Source: Betaproteobacteria bacterium (GTDB lineage Bacteria; Pseudomonadota; Gammaproteobacteria; Burkholderiales; Thiobacillaceae). From it: a DNA stretch of 64,000 nucleotides. The DNA is taken from NCBI GenBank assembly GCA_016219425.1, contig JACRNB010000012.1:124001-188000 (forward strand), in the 5' to 3' direction. This document shows, in pieces, positions 17,822-26,120 of this stretch (position 1 is its first letter; each line of letters starts with the position of its first letter). Made by a program: the position numbers and the translations under genes. The notes beneath the pieces are model-generated. The model saw only the letters and a list, made by a program, of their open reading frames with translations, had not been told where the DNA came from and did not search any database.

Positions 17822-19642
17822 ATGGTTGACCCTATCGACCTTTCCGAACACCTGCTGCATCGCCTGGGGGAGGGCGTGTGCTGCCTGGATCCCGCCGGGG
17901 CATGCACGTTCGTCAATCAGGCGGCGCTGTCGATGCTGGGTTTCCAGCGCGAAGAACTGGTGGATCGACATTGCCGGAGCTTGTTTGAATGCGGTGCGGA
18001 TCTGCCCTGGGGCGAATGCCGCTGCGCGGTCGTCCAGACCGTGCTGGACGGCCAGTGGCGTCAGGGTGAACTGCAATTCCGGCGCAAGGACGGGGCTCTC
18101 CTGCTCGCGCAACTTTCGGTCAGCCCGCTGGCGCAGCATGAACGGGGCCACAGCGTGGTGATCGTGTTCCGCGACATCTCCGAGCAAAAGCGTACCGAGG
18201 CCGCGCGCCAGGCGCAGGCGCAACGCCTGGCGGAACAGAACCGGATCATGGCGCGCTTTGCGGCGTGCGAGGCGGTGGGCAGGGGGGATGTCTACCGGGT
18301 GGCGCTGGACATGAGCGCCGAGGCGGCGCAGCGCTTCGAGATCGACCGGGTCGGGGTCTGGCTGTTCAACGCGAGCGGTGATGCGTTGCGCTGCGTCAGC
18401 ATGTTTGACCGCGCCAGCGCCCGCCACGAAAGCGGCGGCATCCTGCTGGAGCGGCACTTCGGGCCGGAGTTCGAGGGCTTGCGCTCATCGCGCTTTGTGG
18501 ATGTCCGCGACGCCCTGCACGACCCGCGCACGGCGGGCTACGTCGGTGAGCGGCTGCTCCCGCACGGCGTCGTCTCCCTGCTCGATTGCGCCATCCACTC
18601 GGGCGGGCGGGTGCTGGGGATGTTGGGCCTGGAATACCGGCAGCAACGCCCCGCCTGGGAACCCGACGAGATCGCCTTCGGCTGCGCCCTGGCCGATCAG
18701 GTTGGCATGGCCGTGCTCAACGCCGAGCGCATCCGCGCCGAGGCGGAACTGCGTCTGAGCGAATTGCGCCATCGGGCCATCTCCGGCCTCACTTCGGACC
18801 TGCTGTTTTCCTGCATCCGCAACGGCGACCAGATGTTTACCGTGGATTGGATGACGGGGGCGTGCGAGGCGATCTTTGGCATCAGCACGGCGGAACTGCT
18901 GGCGCGCGGGTGCTGGCGCTGCTTTGTGCACCCGGAAGACCTGCCCGAGTTCGACCGCCTCATCACCCGGCTGGAACCGGGCCAAGCCAGTTCGGGGAGC
19001 CTGCGCATCCTCCGCACGGACGGCGGGACGCGGCATGTGCAGGTCTACGCCAAGGTTGAACAGGGCGGAGGCGAGAACGCGCATCGCCTGTTCGGCGCCT
19101 GCCGTGACGTGACCGAGCACAAGGCCCTGGAAGGCGAGCTGATCCGCCTGGCCAATACCGACGCCCTGACCGGCGTGGCCAATCGGCGGCGTTTCCTGGA
19201 ACAGATGGAGATGGAACTGGCGCGCGTACATCGTTACGGCGAGGTGGTGTGTGTGTTGATCATGGATGTCGATCACTTCAAGCGCATCAACGACAGCCAC
19301 GGCCATGCCGCAGGGGACGCCGCCCTGCGGCATCTGGCGACGCTGGCGCAGACGCATCTGCGTCGCAACGACTTGTTCGGACGCCTGGGCGGCGAGGAGT
19401 TCGGCATCCTCCTGCCTGGAACCTGCCTGCAAGGCGCGCTGGAGTATGCCGAGCGTTTTTGCCATCACGTCGCGCAGTCGCCCGTCGCTGCCGGGGTGCG
19501 CCTGACGGTTAGCATCGGCGCGGCGGCGTTCAAGGCCGAAGACGCAAGCATCGACCAGGTGTTCGCTCGCGCGGATGCGGCGCTTTATCGCGCCAAAGAG
19601 GGCGGGCGCAACCGGGTGGAGAGCGAGACCGGCGAGGCATGA
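17822..19642 (+). CDS. Diguanylate cyclase, PAS-GAF-PAS-GGDEF
   Basis: This 606-residue soluble signalling enzyme makes c-di-GMP. Apparent order: PAS at about 8-125 (GVCCLDPAGACTFVNQAALSM, ending FRDISEQKR); GAF at about 140-300 (RVGVWLFNASGDALRC, VLGMLGLEYRQ); a second PAS at about 320-445 (ending CRDVTEHKALEGEL); and a GGDEF domain from about 450. The active-site loop is GGEEF at 523-527. An RXXD inhibitory site (Arg514, Asp517) lies five residues before it, so product feedback is expected. A cysteine-rich stretch in the first PAS (CGADLPWGECRCAV) might bind metal. Start ATG 17822 lacks a clear ribosome-binding site (see the mini-ORF at 17777). Confidence 0.95.
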   Translation: MVDPIDLSEHLLHRLGEGVCCLDPAGACTFVNQAALSMLGFQREELVDRHCRSLFECGADLPWGECRCAVVQTVLDGQWRQGELQFRRKDGALLLAQLSVSPLAQHERGHSVVIVFRDISEQKRTEAARQAQAQRLAEQNRIMARFAACEAVGRGDVYRVALDMSAEAAQRFEIDRVGVWLFNASGDALRCVSMFDRASARHESGGILLERHFGPEFEGLRSSRFVDVRDALHDPRTAGYVGERLLPHGVVSLLDCAIHSGGRVLGMLGLEYRQQRPAWEPDEIAFGCALADQVGMAVLNAERIRAEAELRLSELRHRAISGLTSDLLFSCIRNGDQMFTVDWMTGACEAIFGISTAELLARGCWRCFVHPEDLPEFDRLITRLEPGQASSGSLRILRTDGGTRHVQVYAKVEQGGGENAHRLFGACRDVTEHKALEGELIRLANTDALTGVANRRRFLEQMEMELARVHRYGEVVCVLIMDVDHFKRINDSHGHAAGDAALRHLATLAQTHLRRNDLFGRLGGEEFGILLPGTCLQGALEYAERFCHHVAQSPVAAGVRLTVSIGAAAFKAEDASIDQVFARADAALYRAKEGGRNRVESETGEA

Positions 19643-19694
19643 ATGCCTGCGCCGCAGCAGCGGCCAGGAGCCTCTGCGCCAGACTCGGCGCAGG

Positions 19695-20096
19695 TCAACG
19701 CGGCGTCGGCAATGCCTCGGGCGGGACCGCCTTCACGCCGTCGATGAAGTATTCCGTCTCGCCGAAACAGGTGGAGGGGATGAACTTGTGCTGCCGGTAG
19801 GTCAACACCACGCGCTTGCCGGCGTAGGCATTGACCTGATTCGCCATGGCGTCGTCCGCCACTGTGAAGAGGAATTTCTCGGGGATGGCTCCCGGCATGG
19901 TGACCATGGCCATCTCGCCCTCCCAGGTCTTGCAGATCCAGCCCTTGCGCGAGAGCTTCTGCACATAGCCGGCCCGCTCGCCGTCGGAATAGGACCAGTG
20001 CAGGGTCAGCCAGACCCAGGCGGCGGCCAGCACGGCCAGGGTCAGCGCGCCCAGCGCCAGGCCGCGGAGGAGTTTCTGTTTCAGATCGGTCAGCAT
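19695..20096 (-). CDS. Membrane-anchored protein of unknown function
   Basis: The function of this 133-residue protein is not recognised. It has one N-terminal membrane helix (LALGALTLAVLAAAWVWLTL) followed by a soluble region with YSDGERAGYVQKLSRKGW, ICKTWEGEMAM, a PEKFLFTV segment, and YRQHKFIPSTCFGETEYF. Two cysteines are conserved-looking. The soluble part is probably periplasmic. It is the last of three small same-strand genes (20503 to 19695) spaced by only a few bases, so they are likely one operon. The YSDGERAGYVQKLS motif recurs, from memory, in uncharacterised proteobacterial proteins, but no role is known to me. Confidence 0.75.
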   Translation of the reverse strand: MLTDLKQKLLRGLALGALTLAVLAAAWVWLTLHWSYSDGERAGYVQKLSRKGWICKTWEGEMAMVTMPGAIPEKFLFTVADDAMANQVNAYAGKRVVLTYRQHKFIPSTCFGETEYFIDGVKAVPPEALPTPR

Positions 20097-20105
20097 GAAG
20101 GCCCC

Positions 20106-20306
20106 TCAGTTCGGCATGTTGGCGCCGGGCGGTCCCTTGTCCCGCGTGACCAGGTAGATGCCCGCCCCGGCCAGGATCATCCACAGCACCATGGTCAGAG
20201 AGCCCAGCAGAGGCCAGAGCCGTTCCATGAACAGCAGGACGGCCAGGGCCAGGGCCAGGAGGACGTTGCCGATCCAGAAATGAGGACCGCGGGAAGGTTC
20301 GTTCAT
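20106..20306 (-). CDS. Small two-helix membrane protein, unknown
   Basis: This 66-residue protein has two hydrophobic segments (WIGNVLLALALAVLLFMERL and LTMVLWMILAGAGIYLV) and a short polar tail. No family is recognised. It starts 2 nt after the stop of the upstream small cysteine-rich gene and ends 9 nt before the next gene. That spacing supports it being a real operon member rather than a chance frame. Confidence 0.65.
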   Translation of the reverse strand: MNEPSRGPHFWIGNVLLALALAVLLFMERLWPLLGSLTMVLWMILAGAGIYLVTRDKGPPGANMPN

Positions 20307-20308
20307 GG

Positions 20309-20503
20309 TCAGGGGCTCGTGGAGTCAGGGGTTTCACGCGGGAGGAAGAACGGACAGCTCACCTCGCCATCCCCGCCGCGCACCAGTTCTTCGCTGAAGT
20401 CGGCATAGGTGCGTTTCAGGCAATGGGCCGAAGCGTTGTCCTCGTAACGCTGGCACCCCCCGGCAAGGGGGCAGGTGGAGGTCATGCAATAGGTCAGGCT
20501 CAT
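20309..20503 (-). CDS. Small cysteine-rich protein, unknown
   Basis: This 64-residue protein is read from ATG 20503. It has five cysteines early or mid-protein and one near the end (MSLTYCMTSTCPLAGGCQRY, AHCLKRTYADFSEEL, VSCPFFLPRE). The cysteine spacing suggests a metal site, but nothing identifies a family. It heads a three-gene cluster with two small membrane proteins. An extended frame from 20542 would add a proline-rich N-terminus and is less likely. Confidence 0.6.
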   Translation of the reverse strand: MSLTYCMTSTCPLAGGCQRYEDNASAHCLKRTYADFSEELVRGGDGEVSCPFFLPRETPDSTSP

Positions 20504-20661
20504 GGTGTGCGGGGAGAAATCAGACGGGCGGGGTGGGCGCAACTATAGCCCGCCCGCAGTCCTGACGAATCCTCTCGCGATTCGTTCGCTGGGTCGCCCC
20601 AAGAACGACGCGGCCCCCAGGGCGCGGCCAAACCTGCACAACGACCACCGTTTTCCAGGTT
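20504..20661. repeat. Intergenic stretch with GCCCCAAGAACGAC repeat
   Basis: This gap holds no supported gene. At 20587-20629 it carries a GC-rich element whose core CGCCCCAAGAACGAC, followed by a G/C run, recurs inside the BsuBI-type methyltransferase gene at about 52350-52380. The remainder shows no clear signal. Confidence 0.55.
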
Positions 20662-21999
20662 TCAGCGCCCGCGCCCGCCTGAACGGTGGGAGGGCGCACC
20701 GCGTCCGCCGCTCACCTCGCCGCCGGGCCGGGCCTTGGGCCGGGGAGCGCCAGGACCGCCGCCGCCCGGCTTGGCCGGGGTGCGTCCGCGTCCCGGCTGG
20801 CCGCCGCGCTGGTGCTCGTTGCTGCGCAACTGGATCGGCTGCGCCCGCTCGTGGGAATCGGCCTCGAAACCGGGGATGACCTCGCGCGGCAGGGTGCGCT
20901 TGATCAGGCGCTCGATGCTCTTGAGGAAATCCAGCTCGTCCAGGCACACCAGCGAGATCGCTTCGCCCTCCGCCCCCGCGCGTCCGGTGCGACCGATGCG
21001 GTGCACATAGTCCTCCGGCACGTTGGGCAACTCGTAATTCACCACATGGGGCAGCTCGCTGATGTCGATGCCGCGCGCGGCGATGTCGGTCGCCACCAGC
21101 ACCTGCAACTTGCCGCTCTTGAACTCCGCCAGCGCCCGCGTGCGCGCCGCCTGGCTCTTGTTGCCGTGGATCGCCATGGTCGGAATGTCGTCCTTGCCCA
21201 GTTGCTCCACCAGGCGGTTGGCCCCGTGTTTGGTGCGCGTGAACACCAACACCTGGAACCACTGGTGTTCCTTGATCAGGTGCGCCAGCAGCGCCCGTTT
21301 TTTGTCCCGCCCCACGGCGTAGACCTTCTGGGTGATGTTGTCGGCGGTGGCATTGCGCCGCGCCACCTCGATCAGGGCCGGCTTGTTGAGCAGGCTGTCC
21401 GCCAGGGTCTTGATCTCTTCCGAGAAGGTGGCGGAGAAGAGCAGGTTCTGGCGTTGCCTGGGCAGCAGGGCCAGCACCCGCTTGATGTCCTTGACGAAAC
21501 CCATGTCCAGCATGCGGTCGGCCTCGTCCAGCACCAGGATCTGCACTTGCGACAGATCCACGGTCTTCTGTCCGACATGGTCGAGCAGGCGACCGGGCGT
21601 GGCCACCAGGATGTCCACGCGGCTACGCAGGCGGGTGATCTGCGGGTTGATGCTGACGCCGCCGAACATCACCATGGAACTCAGGCTGGTGTGCTTGCCG
21701 TAGGTGCGCACACTCTCTTCCACCTGCGCCGCGAGTTCGCGCGTGGGGGTGAGGATGAGGGCGCGGATGGGCGCGCGTCCGCTGGACGGACCCTTCACGG
21801 ACTTGTCGGAGAGGCGGTGCAGGATGGGCAGCACGAAGCCGGCGGTCTTGCCGGTGCCGGTCTGCGCCCCGGCCAGGAGATCGCCGCCGGACAGCACGGC
21901 GGGGATGGCCTGGGCCTGGATGGGGGTGGGGGTGGTATAGCCGTGCTCGGTGACGGCGCGCACCAACTCCTCGGCCAGGCCGAGATCAGAAAACTTCAT
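20662..21999 (-). CDS. DEAD-box ATP-dependent RNA helicase, RhlE-like
   Basis: This 445-residue RNA helicase starts at ATG 21999 ([16 protein letters not shown]). Q motif: [12 protein letters not shown]. Walker [16 protein letters not shown] box: [14 protein letters not shown]. Motif III: FSATF. Motif [12 protein letters not shown]. The C-terminal 60 residues are basic and Gly/Pro/Arg-rich, a tail typical of RhlE-type enzymes that bind rRNA or remodel RNA in ribosome assembly and decay. A much longer frame reaching 22383 lacks family similarity upstream of this ATG and overlaps the Sel1 gene, so it was not used. Confidence 0.95.
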   Translation of the reverse strand: MKFSDLGLAEELVRAVTEHGYTTPTPIQAQAIPAVLSGGDLLAGAQTGTGKTAGFVLPILHRLSDKSVKGPSSGRAPIRALILTPTRELAAQVEESVRTYGKHTSLSSMVMFGGVSINPQITRLRSRVDILVATPGRLLDHVGQKTVDLSQVQILVLDEADRMLDMGFVKDIKRVLALLPRQRQNLLFSATFSEEIKTLADSLLNKPALIEVARRNATADNITQKVYAVGRDKKRALLAHLIKEHQWFQVLVFTRTKHGANRLVEQLGKDDIPTMAIHGNKSQAARTRALAEFKSGKLQVLVATDIAARGIDISELPHVVNYELPNVPEDYVHRIGRTGRAGAEGEAISLVCLDELDFLKSIERLIKRTLPREVIPGFEADSHERAQPIQLRSNEHQRGGQPGRGRTPAKPGGGGPGAPRPKARPGGEVSGGRGAPSHRSGGRGR

Positions 22000-22165
22000 G
22001 GAAACTCCAGAAACAACCACCGCCGGTCGCCGCGAATGGGCGCCAGTCTTGGGCGGGTGGAGATGAAAGAAGACGCAGCCGGGAGACTGGAACGGTGGCT
22101 GCGGGGCGCGGATGGTAACAGGTGCGGGGTCTTCCGCCTGACTTCCCCGGTAAAACGCGACAACC

Positions 22166-22642
22166 TTACTTTTGCAGTTTCTCGATCCAGCCCTTGATGA
22201 AGGCGGCGGCCTTGTCGGCCTGTTCGCCGGACAGCTTGAGGGAGTCTTCCGCCAGCATGTCGTTGGACAGCTTGTGACCGCCCTGACTGGCGAGCTGGAA
22301 CCAGGCGTTGGCCTGCACCTTGTCCCTGGGGACGAAGACCCCTCGCATATACATATCGCCCAGGGCGTAATAGGCATCGGCAAGGCCTTGTTTGGCCGCC
22401 TTCATGTACCAGTCATAGGCGGCCTTGACGTCCGCATCCGCCCCCTGGCCCTGCTCCAGCATGATGCCGGACATGTACTGGGAGAGGCCGTGACCCTGGT
22501 CGGCGTACTGTTTGAACAGGGTCAGCGCCTTGGGATAGTCCACGCAACTGTAGGCCTTGAGGGCGTTGTCATAGCCCTCGTGGGCATGAGCGCCCCAGGA
22601 CAGGGCGGAGGTCAGTAGAACGATGGGCAGAGCGGCTTTCAT
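22166..22642 (-). CDS. Secreted Sel1-repeat protein
   Basis: This 158-residue protein has an N-terminal signal peptide ([20 protein letters not shown]). About three Sel1-like helical repeats follow: [41 protein letters not shown] and [19 protein letters not shown]. Such repeats mediate protein contacts in the periplasm or envelope. It lies 21 nt downstream of the OmpA-like gene on the same strand, so the two may be co-expressed and act together at the envelope. Confidence 0.88.
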   Translation of the reverse strand: MKAALPIVLLTSALSWGAHAHEGYDNALKAYSCVDYPKALTLFKQYADQGHGLSQYMSGIMLEQGQGADADVKAAYDWYMKAAKQGLADAYYALGDMYMRGVFVPRDKVQANAWFQLASQGGHKLSNDMLAEDSLKLSGEQADKAAAFIKGWIEKLQK

Positions 22643-22663
22643 GGGATTTCCTTTCGCCCCGGA

Positions 22664-23860
22664 TCAGGGCTTCACTTCCACGCGGCGATTGGGCGACAGA
22701 CACACGATGATGGCGCGGCTGACCTTGCCGTCGCAGTTCTTCACCGGGGCTGCATAACCCTTGGCGGCCACCACGATATTGCGCATGCCCACGCCCTTGC
22801 TCACCAGATAGGCGCGCACCGACTTGGCCCGGCGCAGGGAAAGTTTCTTGTTGTAGCGCGCGGAACCGATGCGGTCGGCATGGCCAGTGACGAAAACCTT
22901 GGCGCCCTTGGGCGCGTTGGCAACCCAGGCATCCAGCAGCTTGCGTGCGTCCGGGGTGAGGCGCGAGCTGTTGAAACGGAACAGGACCACGGCATCCTTC
23001 GCCGTCTCGGCCACCGGCACGATGGGCTGAACGACGACGGGCTGGGGCGCAGCGGCAGGTTCCGCCTTGGCCGCCGGCGCCACCACCGCCACCGGCGCGG
23101 GGGCCGGGGCCGGGATGACCGGGGCCGGGGCAGGCGCCACTGCCGGCGCGGGTTTCGCCGCCGCGGGCGGCGCGACCGCCGCCGGTGCGGAGACCGGGGC
23201 CGGCGACCAGGGGGTGAACGGCTGCACGGTGATGCCGGAATTGACCAGATACGGATTCACCGGACGGGCCGGGGTGGCGGGTGCGGTCTCCAGCCTGGCC
23301 GCCGCAGGGACGGCCTTGGGCGATTCCACCGGCGCAGAGACCGCTACGGAGGCCGGCTTGACTACGGCAACGGGCGGACTGGCCGGCGCTGCCGCAGGTT
23401 TTGCTACCGGGACGGCAGCAGGGGCGGCAACGGCGGGAGTGGCAACGGCGGGTGCGGCAACCGGCGTCGCCGGCTTGGCCTGCACTGGCGCAGCAGCGGC
23501 CTGGGGCGCAATCGGAATGGGTTGCGGCGGCACATAGGGCGCTGCGGCGACGCCGGGCGCGGCCAGATAGGGATTGGTCGCGCGTGACCCCGAGGGGTAG
23601 GGAGAGTAGGGGGCGGCAGGCATGGCGGAAGGGGACAGCAGCATGGGGGTCAGGGCGGGTGCGGCGCCGGGCAGGGCGCAGGTGGGCGCCGGACCCACCA
23701 GGCCTACGGGCTGGCACAGGCTCTGGCCGTTGGGAGCGATGCTGCAAAACTGCTGGACCGCGTAGACAAACAGTTGGTTGCAGTCCGTGGCCGCCTGGGA
23801 AGAGGTGGACAACACGCTGCCGCTGCTCATGAGGGCGAGGACGAGGACGCGAATTTTCAT
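22664..23860 (-). CDS. OmpA-like peptidoglycan-binding protein with Pro/Ala-rich linker
   Basis: This 398-residue exported protein has a signal peptide (MKIRVLVLALMSSGSVLSTSSQA) and a short cysteine-containing N-terminal segment (ATDCNQLFVYAVQQFCSIAP). A very long low-complexity Ala/Pro/Val linker spans residues about 70-290. The C-terminal OmpA domain has FRFNSSRLTPDARKLLDAWV, FVTGHADRIGSARYNKKLS and SPNRRVEVK. It resembles outer-membrane or periplasmic anchoring proteins; the linker could cross the peptidoglycan. ATG 23860 is supported by the signal peptide; upstream sequence is repeat-derived. Confidence 0.9.
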   Translation of the reverse strand: MKIRVLVLALMSSGSVLSTSSQAATDCNQLFVYAVQQFCSIAPNGQSLCQPVGLVGPAPTCALPGAAPALTPMLLSPSAMPAAPYSPYPSGSRATNPYLAAPGVAAAPYVPPQPIPIAPQAAAAPVQAKPATPVAAPAVATPAVAAPAAVPVAKPAAAPASPPVAVVKPASVAVSAPVESPKAVPAAARLETAPATPARPVNPYLVNSGITVQPFTPWSPAPVSAPAAVAPPAAAKPAPAVAPAPAPVIPAPAPAPVAVVAPAAKAEPAAAPQPVVVQPIVPVAETAKDAVVLFRFNSSRLTPDARKLLDAWVANAPKGAKVFVTGHADRIGSARYNKKLSLRRAKSVRAYLVSKGVGMRNIVVAAKGYAAPVKNCDGKVSRAIIVCLSPNRRVEVKP

Positions 23861-23960
23861 GGCTTGCTCTTGAGTAAGTGTGGTGCGGTTCGGAATACCC
23901 GCATGGTGCCAAAAAACCGGCCTTGCCGGGATGCCTCCGGCCAAACCTTTTCCGGTCGCT

Positions 23961-24008
23961 TCGAAAAACCCGTCATACCCGCGAAAGCGGGTATCCAGGT
24001 TTTTTCGA
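23961..24008. repeat. dRS3-like palindrome, CCCGTCATACCCGC/GCGGGTATCCAGG
   Basis: The inverted repeat TACCCGC-GAAA-GCGGGTA is flanked by CGAAAAA and TTTTTCG ends. Closely related elements lie at 26001-26057 and, as a pair, at 61207-61307. They look like the common short intergenic repeats with a CCCGC...GCGGG core found in many betaproteobacteria. Confidence 0.8.
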
Positions 24009-24038
24009 GATCCTTTTCCGCCGACTGCCAGCGAAAAC

Positions 24039-24077
24039 GATCATGCCCCCCGGCGTATTTTTCCGGGGGGCATGATC
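24039..24077. terminator. 15-bp perfect hairpin downstream of hipBA promoter region
   Basis: GATCATGCCCCCCGG and CCGGGGGGCATGATC flank the loop CGTATTTTT. It could be an isolated terminator or stem-loop element. The rest of this roughly 450-nt gap (23861-24315) becomes AT-rich at 24180-24250, which probably holds the hipBA promoter. Confidence 0.7.
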
Positions 24078-24265
24078 TCACGGCCAGATGACGCTCAGGT
24101 TCAGCGCTGTGGCTGTCCCTCGGTCCCTTCCTTCCGGTCAGGCCGGGGGCTGCCGCCCCAGGTCACCCTCAGTCTCATCGGTTTGCCAACATGTGTATCA
24201 TTAACAATCCATTTGTTTTTATATGGTTTATTAATAACTCAATTATTGCTGTAGTCTAAGGGTAT

Positions 24266-24296
24266 GTCTGGCGCTTTTGTCATCCATGCGCCAGAC
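24266..24296 (+). promoter_or_regulatory. Candidate HipB operator
   Basis: A perfect 9-bp dyad, GTCTGGCGC / GCGCCAGAC, has a 13-nt spacer and lies 20 nt upstream of the hipB ATG (24316). HipB proteins repress their own operon by binding palindromes near the start, so this is the natural candidate. Confidence 0.6.
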
Positions 24297-24315
24297 GCCG
24301 TCCAGTGAGAATCCC

Positions 24316-24654
24316 ATGCCCAAACCCAGCACACGACCTGTTTCGCAACACTGCCTGGACGCCCTCGCCCTATTGGGCCAACTGATCCGGGAAGCGCGCC
24401 TCGCCAACGCGCTGACCACTTCCGATCTAGCCGTTCGAGCTGGAATATCCCGCTCCCTTTTGCAACGCATCGAGCGGGGCGACCCGGGTTGTTCCATCGG
24501 TGCGGCCTTTGAGGCGGCAGTCATCTGTGGCGTACCCCTGTTTGAACTGGATGCACGCCTGCTCTCCGACCGTTTGGGTCGCCAGAAGGAAAAGATGGTC
24601 TTGCTGCCCAAGTCGGTGCGTTCGGTTTCCAGGAAGGTGAACGATGACTTCTGA
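24316..24654 (+). CDS. hipB: HipB-like XRE antitoxin/repressor
   Basis: This 112-residue helix-turn-helix protein carries an XRE domain in LIREARLANALTTSDLAVRA, GISRSLLQRIERGDPG and IGAAFEAAVICGVPLFEL. It should bind and silence the HipA kinase and repress the operon. I chose ATG 24316. Alternatives at 24286 (ATG) and 24277 (TTG) would overlap the candidate operator palindrome. It overlaps hipA by 11 nt, consistent with a two-gene TA unit. Confidence 0.88.
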   Translation: MPKPSTRPVSQHCLDALALLGQLIREARLANALTTSDLAVRAGISRSLLQRIERGDPGCSIGAAFEAAVICGVPLFELDARLLSDRLGRQKEKMVLLPKSVRSVSRKVNDDF

Positions 24655-25939
24655 CGCCTCGCCCGCCTGTACCCAGGCCTACGTTTGGATCTGGCTGCCG
24701 GAAGCGGTGACGCCGGTCGTGGCAGGGGTGCTCACCCGCCAGGGGAAGCGTCTGGCCTTCAACTACGGGCGCAGCTATTTGGCGAGACGGGATGCGATTC
24801 CGCTCTACGCGCCAGAGTTGCCGCTAAGGGCCGGAGAGATCCCCTTGCTGCCTGGTCTTTCCATGCCCGGTTGCCTCCGCGATGCCTCGCCGGATGCCTG
24901 GGGACGGCGGGTGCTGCTCCACCGCAAACTGGGTCAGGCCGGGGCGGATGCCTCCAATGAAGATCTCGACGAATTGACCTGCCTGCTGGAGTCCGGCTCT
25001 GACCGCATCGGCGCCCTGGATTTCCAGTCGTCGCCAAACCAGTACCAACCCCGGCAGGTCCGGAAGGCCACACTGGAGGAACTGCTCACCGCAGCGGAGC
25101 GGGTCGAGCAAGGCATACCGCTCTCCCCGGAATTGGCGCTGCCTCTGCAACACGGCACATCCGTGGGTGGTGCGCGTCCCAAGGCCCTGATCCATGACGG
25201 GGAACGCCAGTGCATCGCCAAGTTCTCAACCCGTCAGGATCTGTTCAATGTAGTCAAGGCGGAATTCATCGCCATGCGGCTGGCGGCCCTGGCCGGCCTG
25301 GATGTAGCCCCCGTCCGCTTGGTGACTGCATTGGGCAAGGATGTCCTGCTGGTCGAACGCTTCGACCGTGTGCGGCAGGAGGGACGCTGGCGCCGGCGGG
25401 CCATGGTTTCAGCGCTGACCTTGCAGGAGCTGGACGAGATGCTGGCCGCCTACGCCAGTTACGAAAAGCTGGCTGAGCTCATCCGCCATCGCTTCGCCCA
25501 GCCGGCCCAGACACTGCGGGAGTTGTTTGGTCGTATGGTCTTCAACATCCTCTGCGGTAACACGGACGACCATGCCCGCAACCACGCCGCTTTCTGGGAT
25601 GGTCAGCGCCTGACCCTGACCCCGGCCTACGACCTCTGCCCCCAGTCTCGTACCGGCGGCGAAGCTACCCAGGCCATGCTCATCCATGGCGGCGTCCGCA
25701 TCAGCCAGATCGACGCTTGCCTCGCCGCCGCCCCCAACTTCCTGCTGAGTCGGGAAGAGGCGATGGACATCGTGAATCTCCTTACCGATGTCATTGAAGG
25801 GAAGTGGGAAACCGTCTGTGACGAAGCCGGCCTGAATACAGTCGAGCGCCGTTACTTCTGGCGGCGGCAGTTCCTCAACCCGTTCGCGTTTGTCGGAGCG
25901 CCTGCGGGGATGCGGGGGCCTGAAACGAACGCTGGGTGA
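24644..25939 (+). CDS. hipA: HipA-family serine/threonine kinase toxin
   Basis: This 431-residue protein is a HipA-type kinase. E. coli HipA phosphorylates glutamyl-tRNA synthetase and induces dormancy. Seen: the GTSVGGARPKALI phosphate-binding loop region, IAKFSTRQDLFNVVKAEF with the ATP-binding lysine, the catalytic-loop NTDDHARNHAAFW (Asp308/Asp309), and the Mg-binding loop PAYDLCPQ. The N-terminal subdomain (VAGVLTRQGKRLAFNYGRSYL) matches the Couple_hipA region. Length is close to E. coli HipA (440). The frame is intact, so it is probably functional. The substrate in this organism is unknown. Confidence 0.93.
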   Translation: MTSDASPACTQAYVWIWLPEAVTPVVAGVLTRQGKRLAFNYGRSYLARRDAIPLYAPELPLRAGEIPLLPGLSMPGCLRDASPDAWGRRVLLHRKLGQAGADASNEDLDELTCLLESGSDRIGALDFQSSPNQYQPRQVRKATLEELLTAAERVEQGIPLSPELALPLQHGTSVGGARPKALIHDGERQCIAKFSTRQDLFNVVKAEFIAMRLAALAGLDVAPVRLVTALGKDVLLVERFDRVRQEGRWRRRAMVSALTLQELDEMLAAYASYEKLAELIRHRFAQPAQTLRELFGRMVFNILCGNTDDHARNHAAFWDGQRLTLTPAYDLCPQSRTGGEATQAMLIHGGVRISQIDACLAAAPNFLLSREEAMDIVNLLTDVIEGKWETVCDEAGLNTVERRYFWRRQFLNPFAFVGAPAGMRGPETNAG

Positions 25940-26000
25940 GTGCCGCCATACTCGGAGTCACTGTGGAACGGTCCCTATTGTTCAATCCCGTCGATGGGAG

Positions 26001-26057
26001 CCTCGAAAATCCCCGGATTCGTCGTCCCCGCGAACGCGGGAATGACGGGTTTTTCGA
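26001..26057. repeat. dRS3-like palindrome, second locus
   Basis: CCTCGAAAATCCCCGG through CGCGGGAATGACGGGTTTTTCGA has a CCCCGCG-AA-CGCGGG core. It is the same family as 23961-24008 and 61207-61307. It fills most of the gap between hipA and ppdK (25940-26120), which contains no other signal I can support. Confidence 0.8.
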
Positions 26058-26120
26058 TGCGCCCCTTGGTTGAACAGTGGCAAACAGGGAATAGGCCCGT
26101 TTCCACCACACCCCGCAGCC

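Noticed and set aside
22000-22383. N-terminal extension of the DEAD-box helicase
   Set aside because: The extra 128 residues overlap the Sel1 gene, lack family similarity and precede the natural Q-motif start at 21999.
23067-23537. Ala/Gly/Thr-rich plus-strand frame of 156 residues
   Set aside because: It is the complement of the Pro/Ala-rich linker of the OmpA-like gene and has no independent support.
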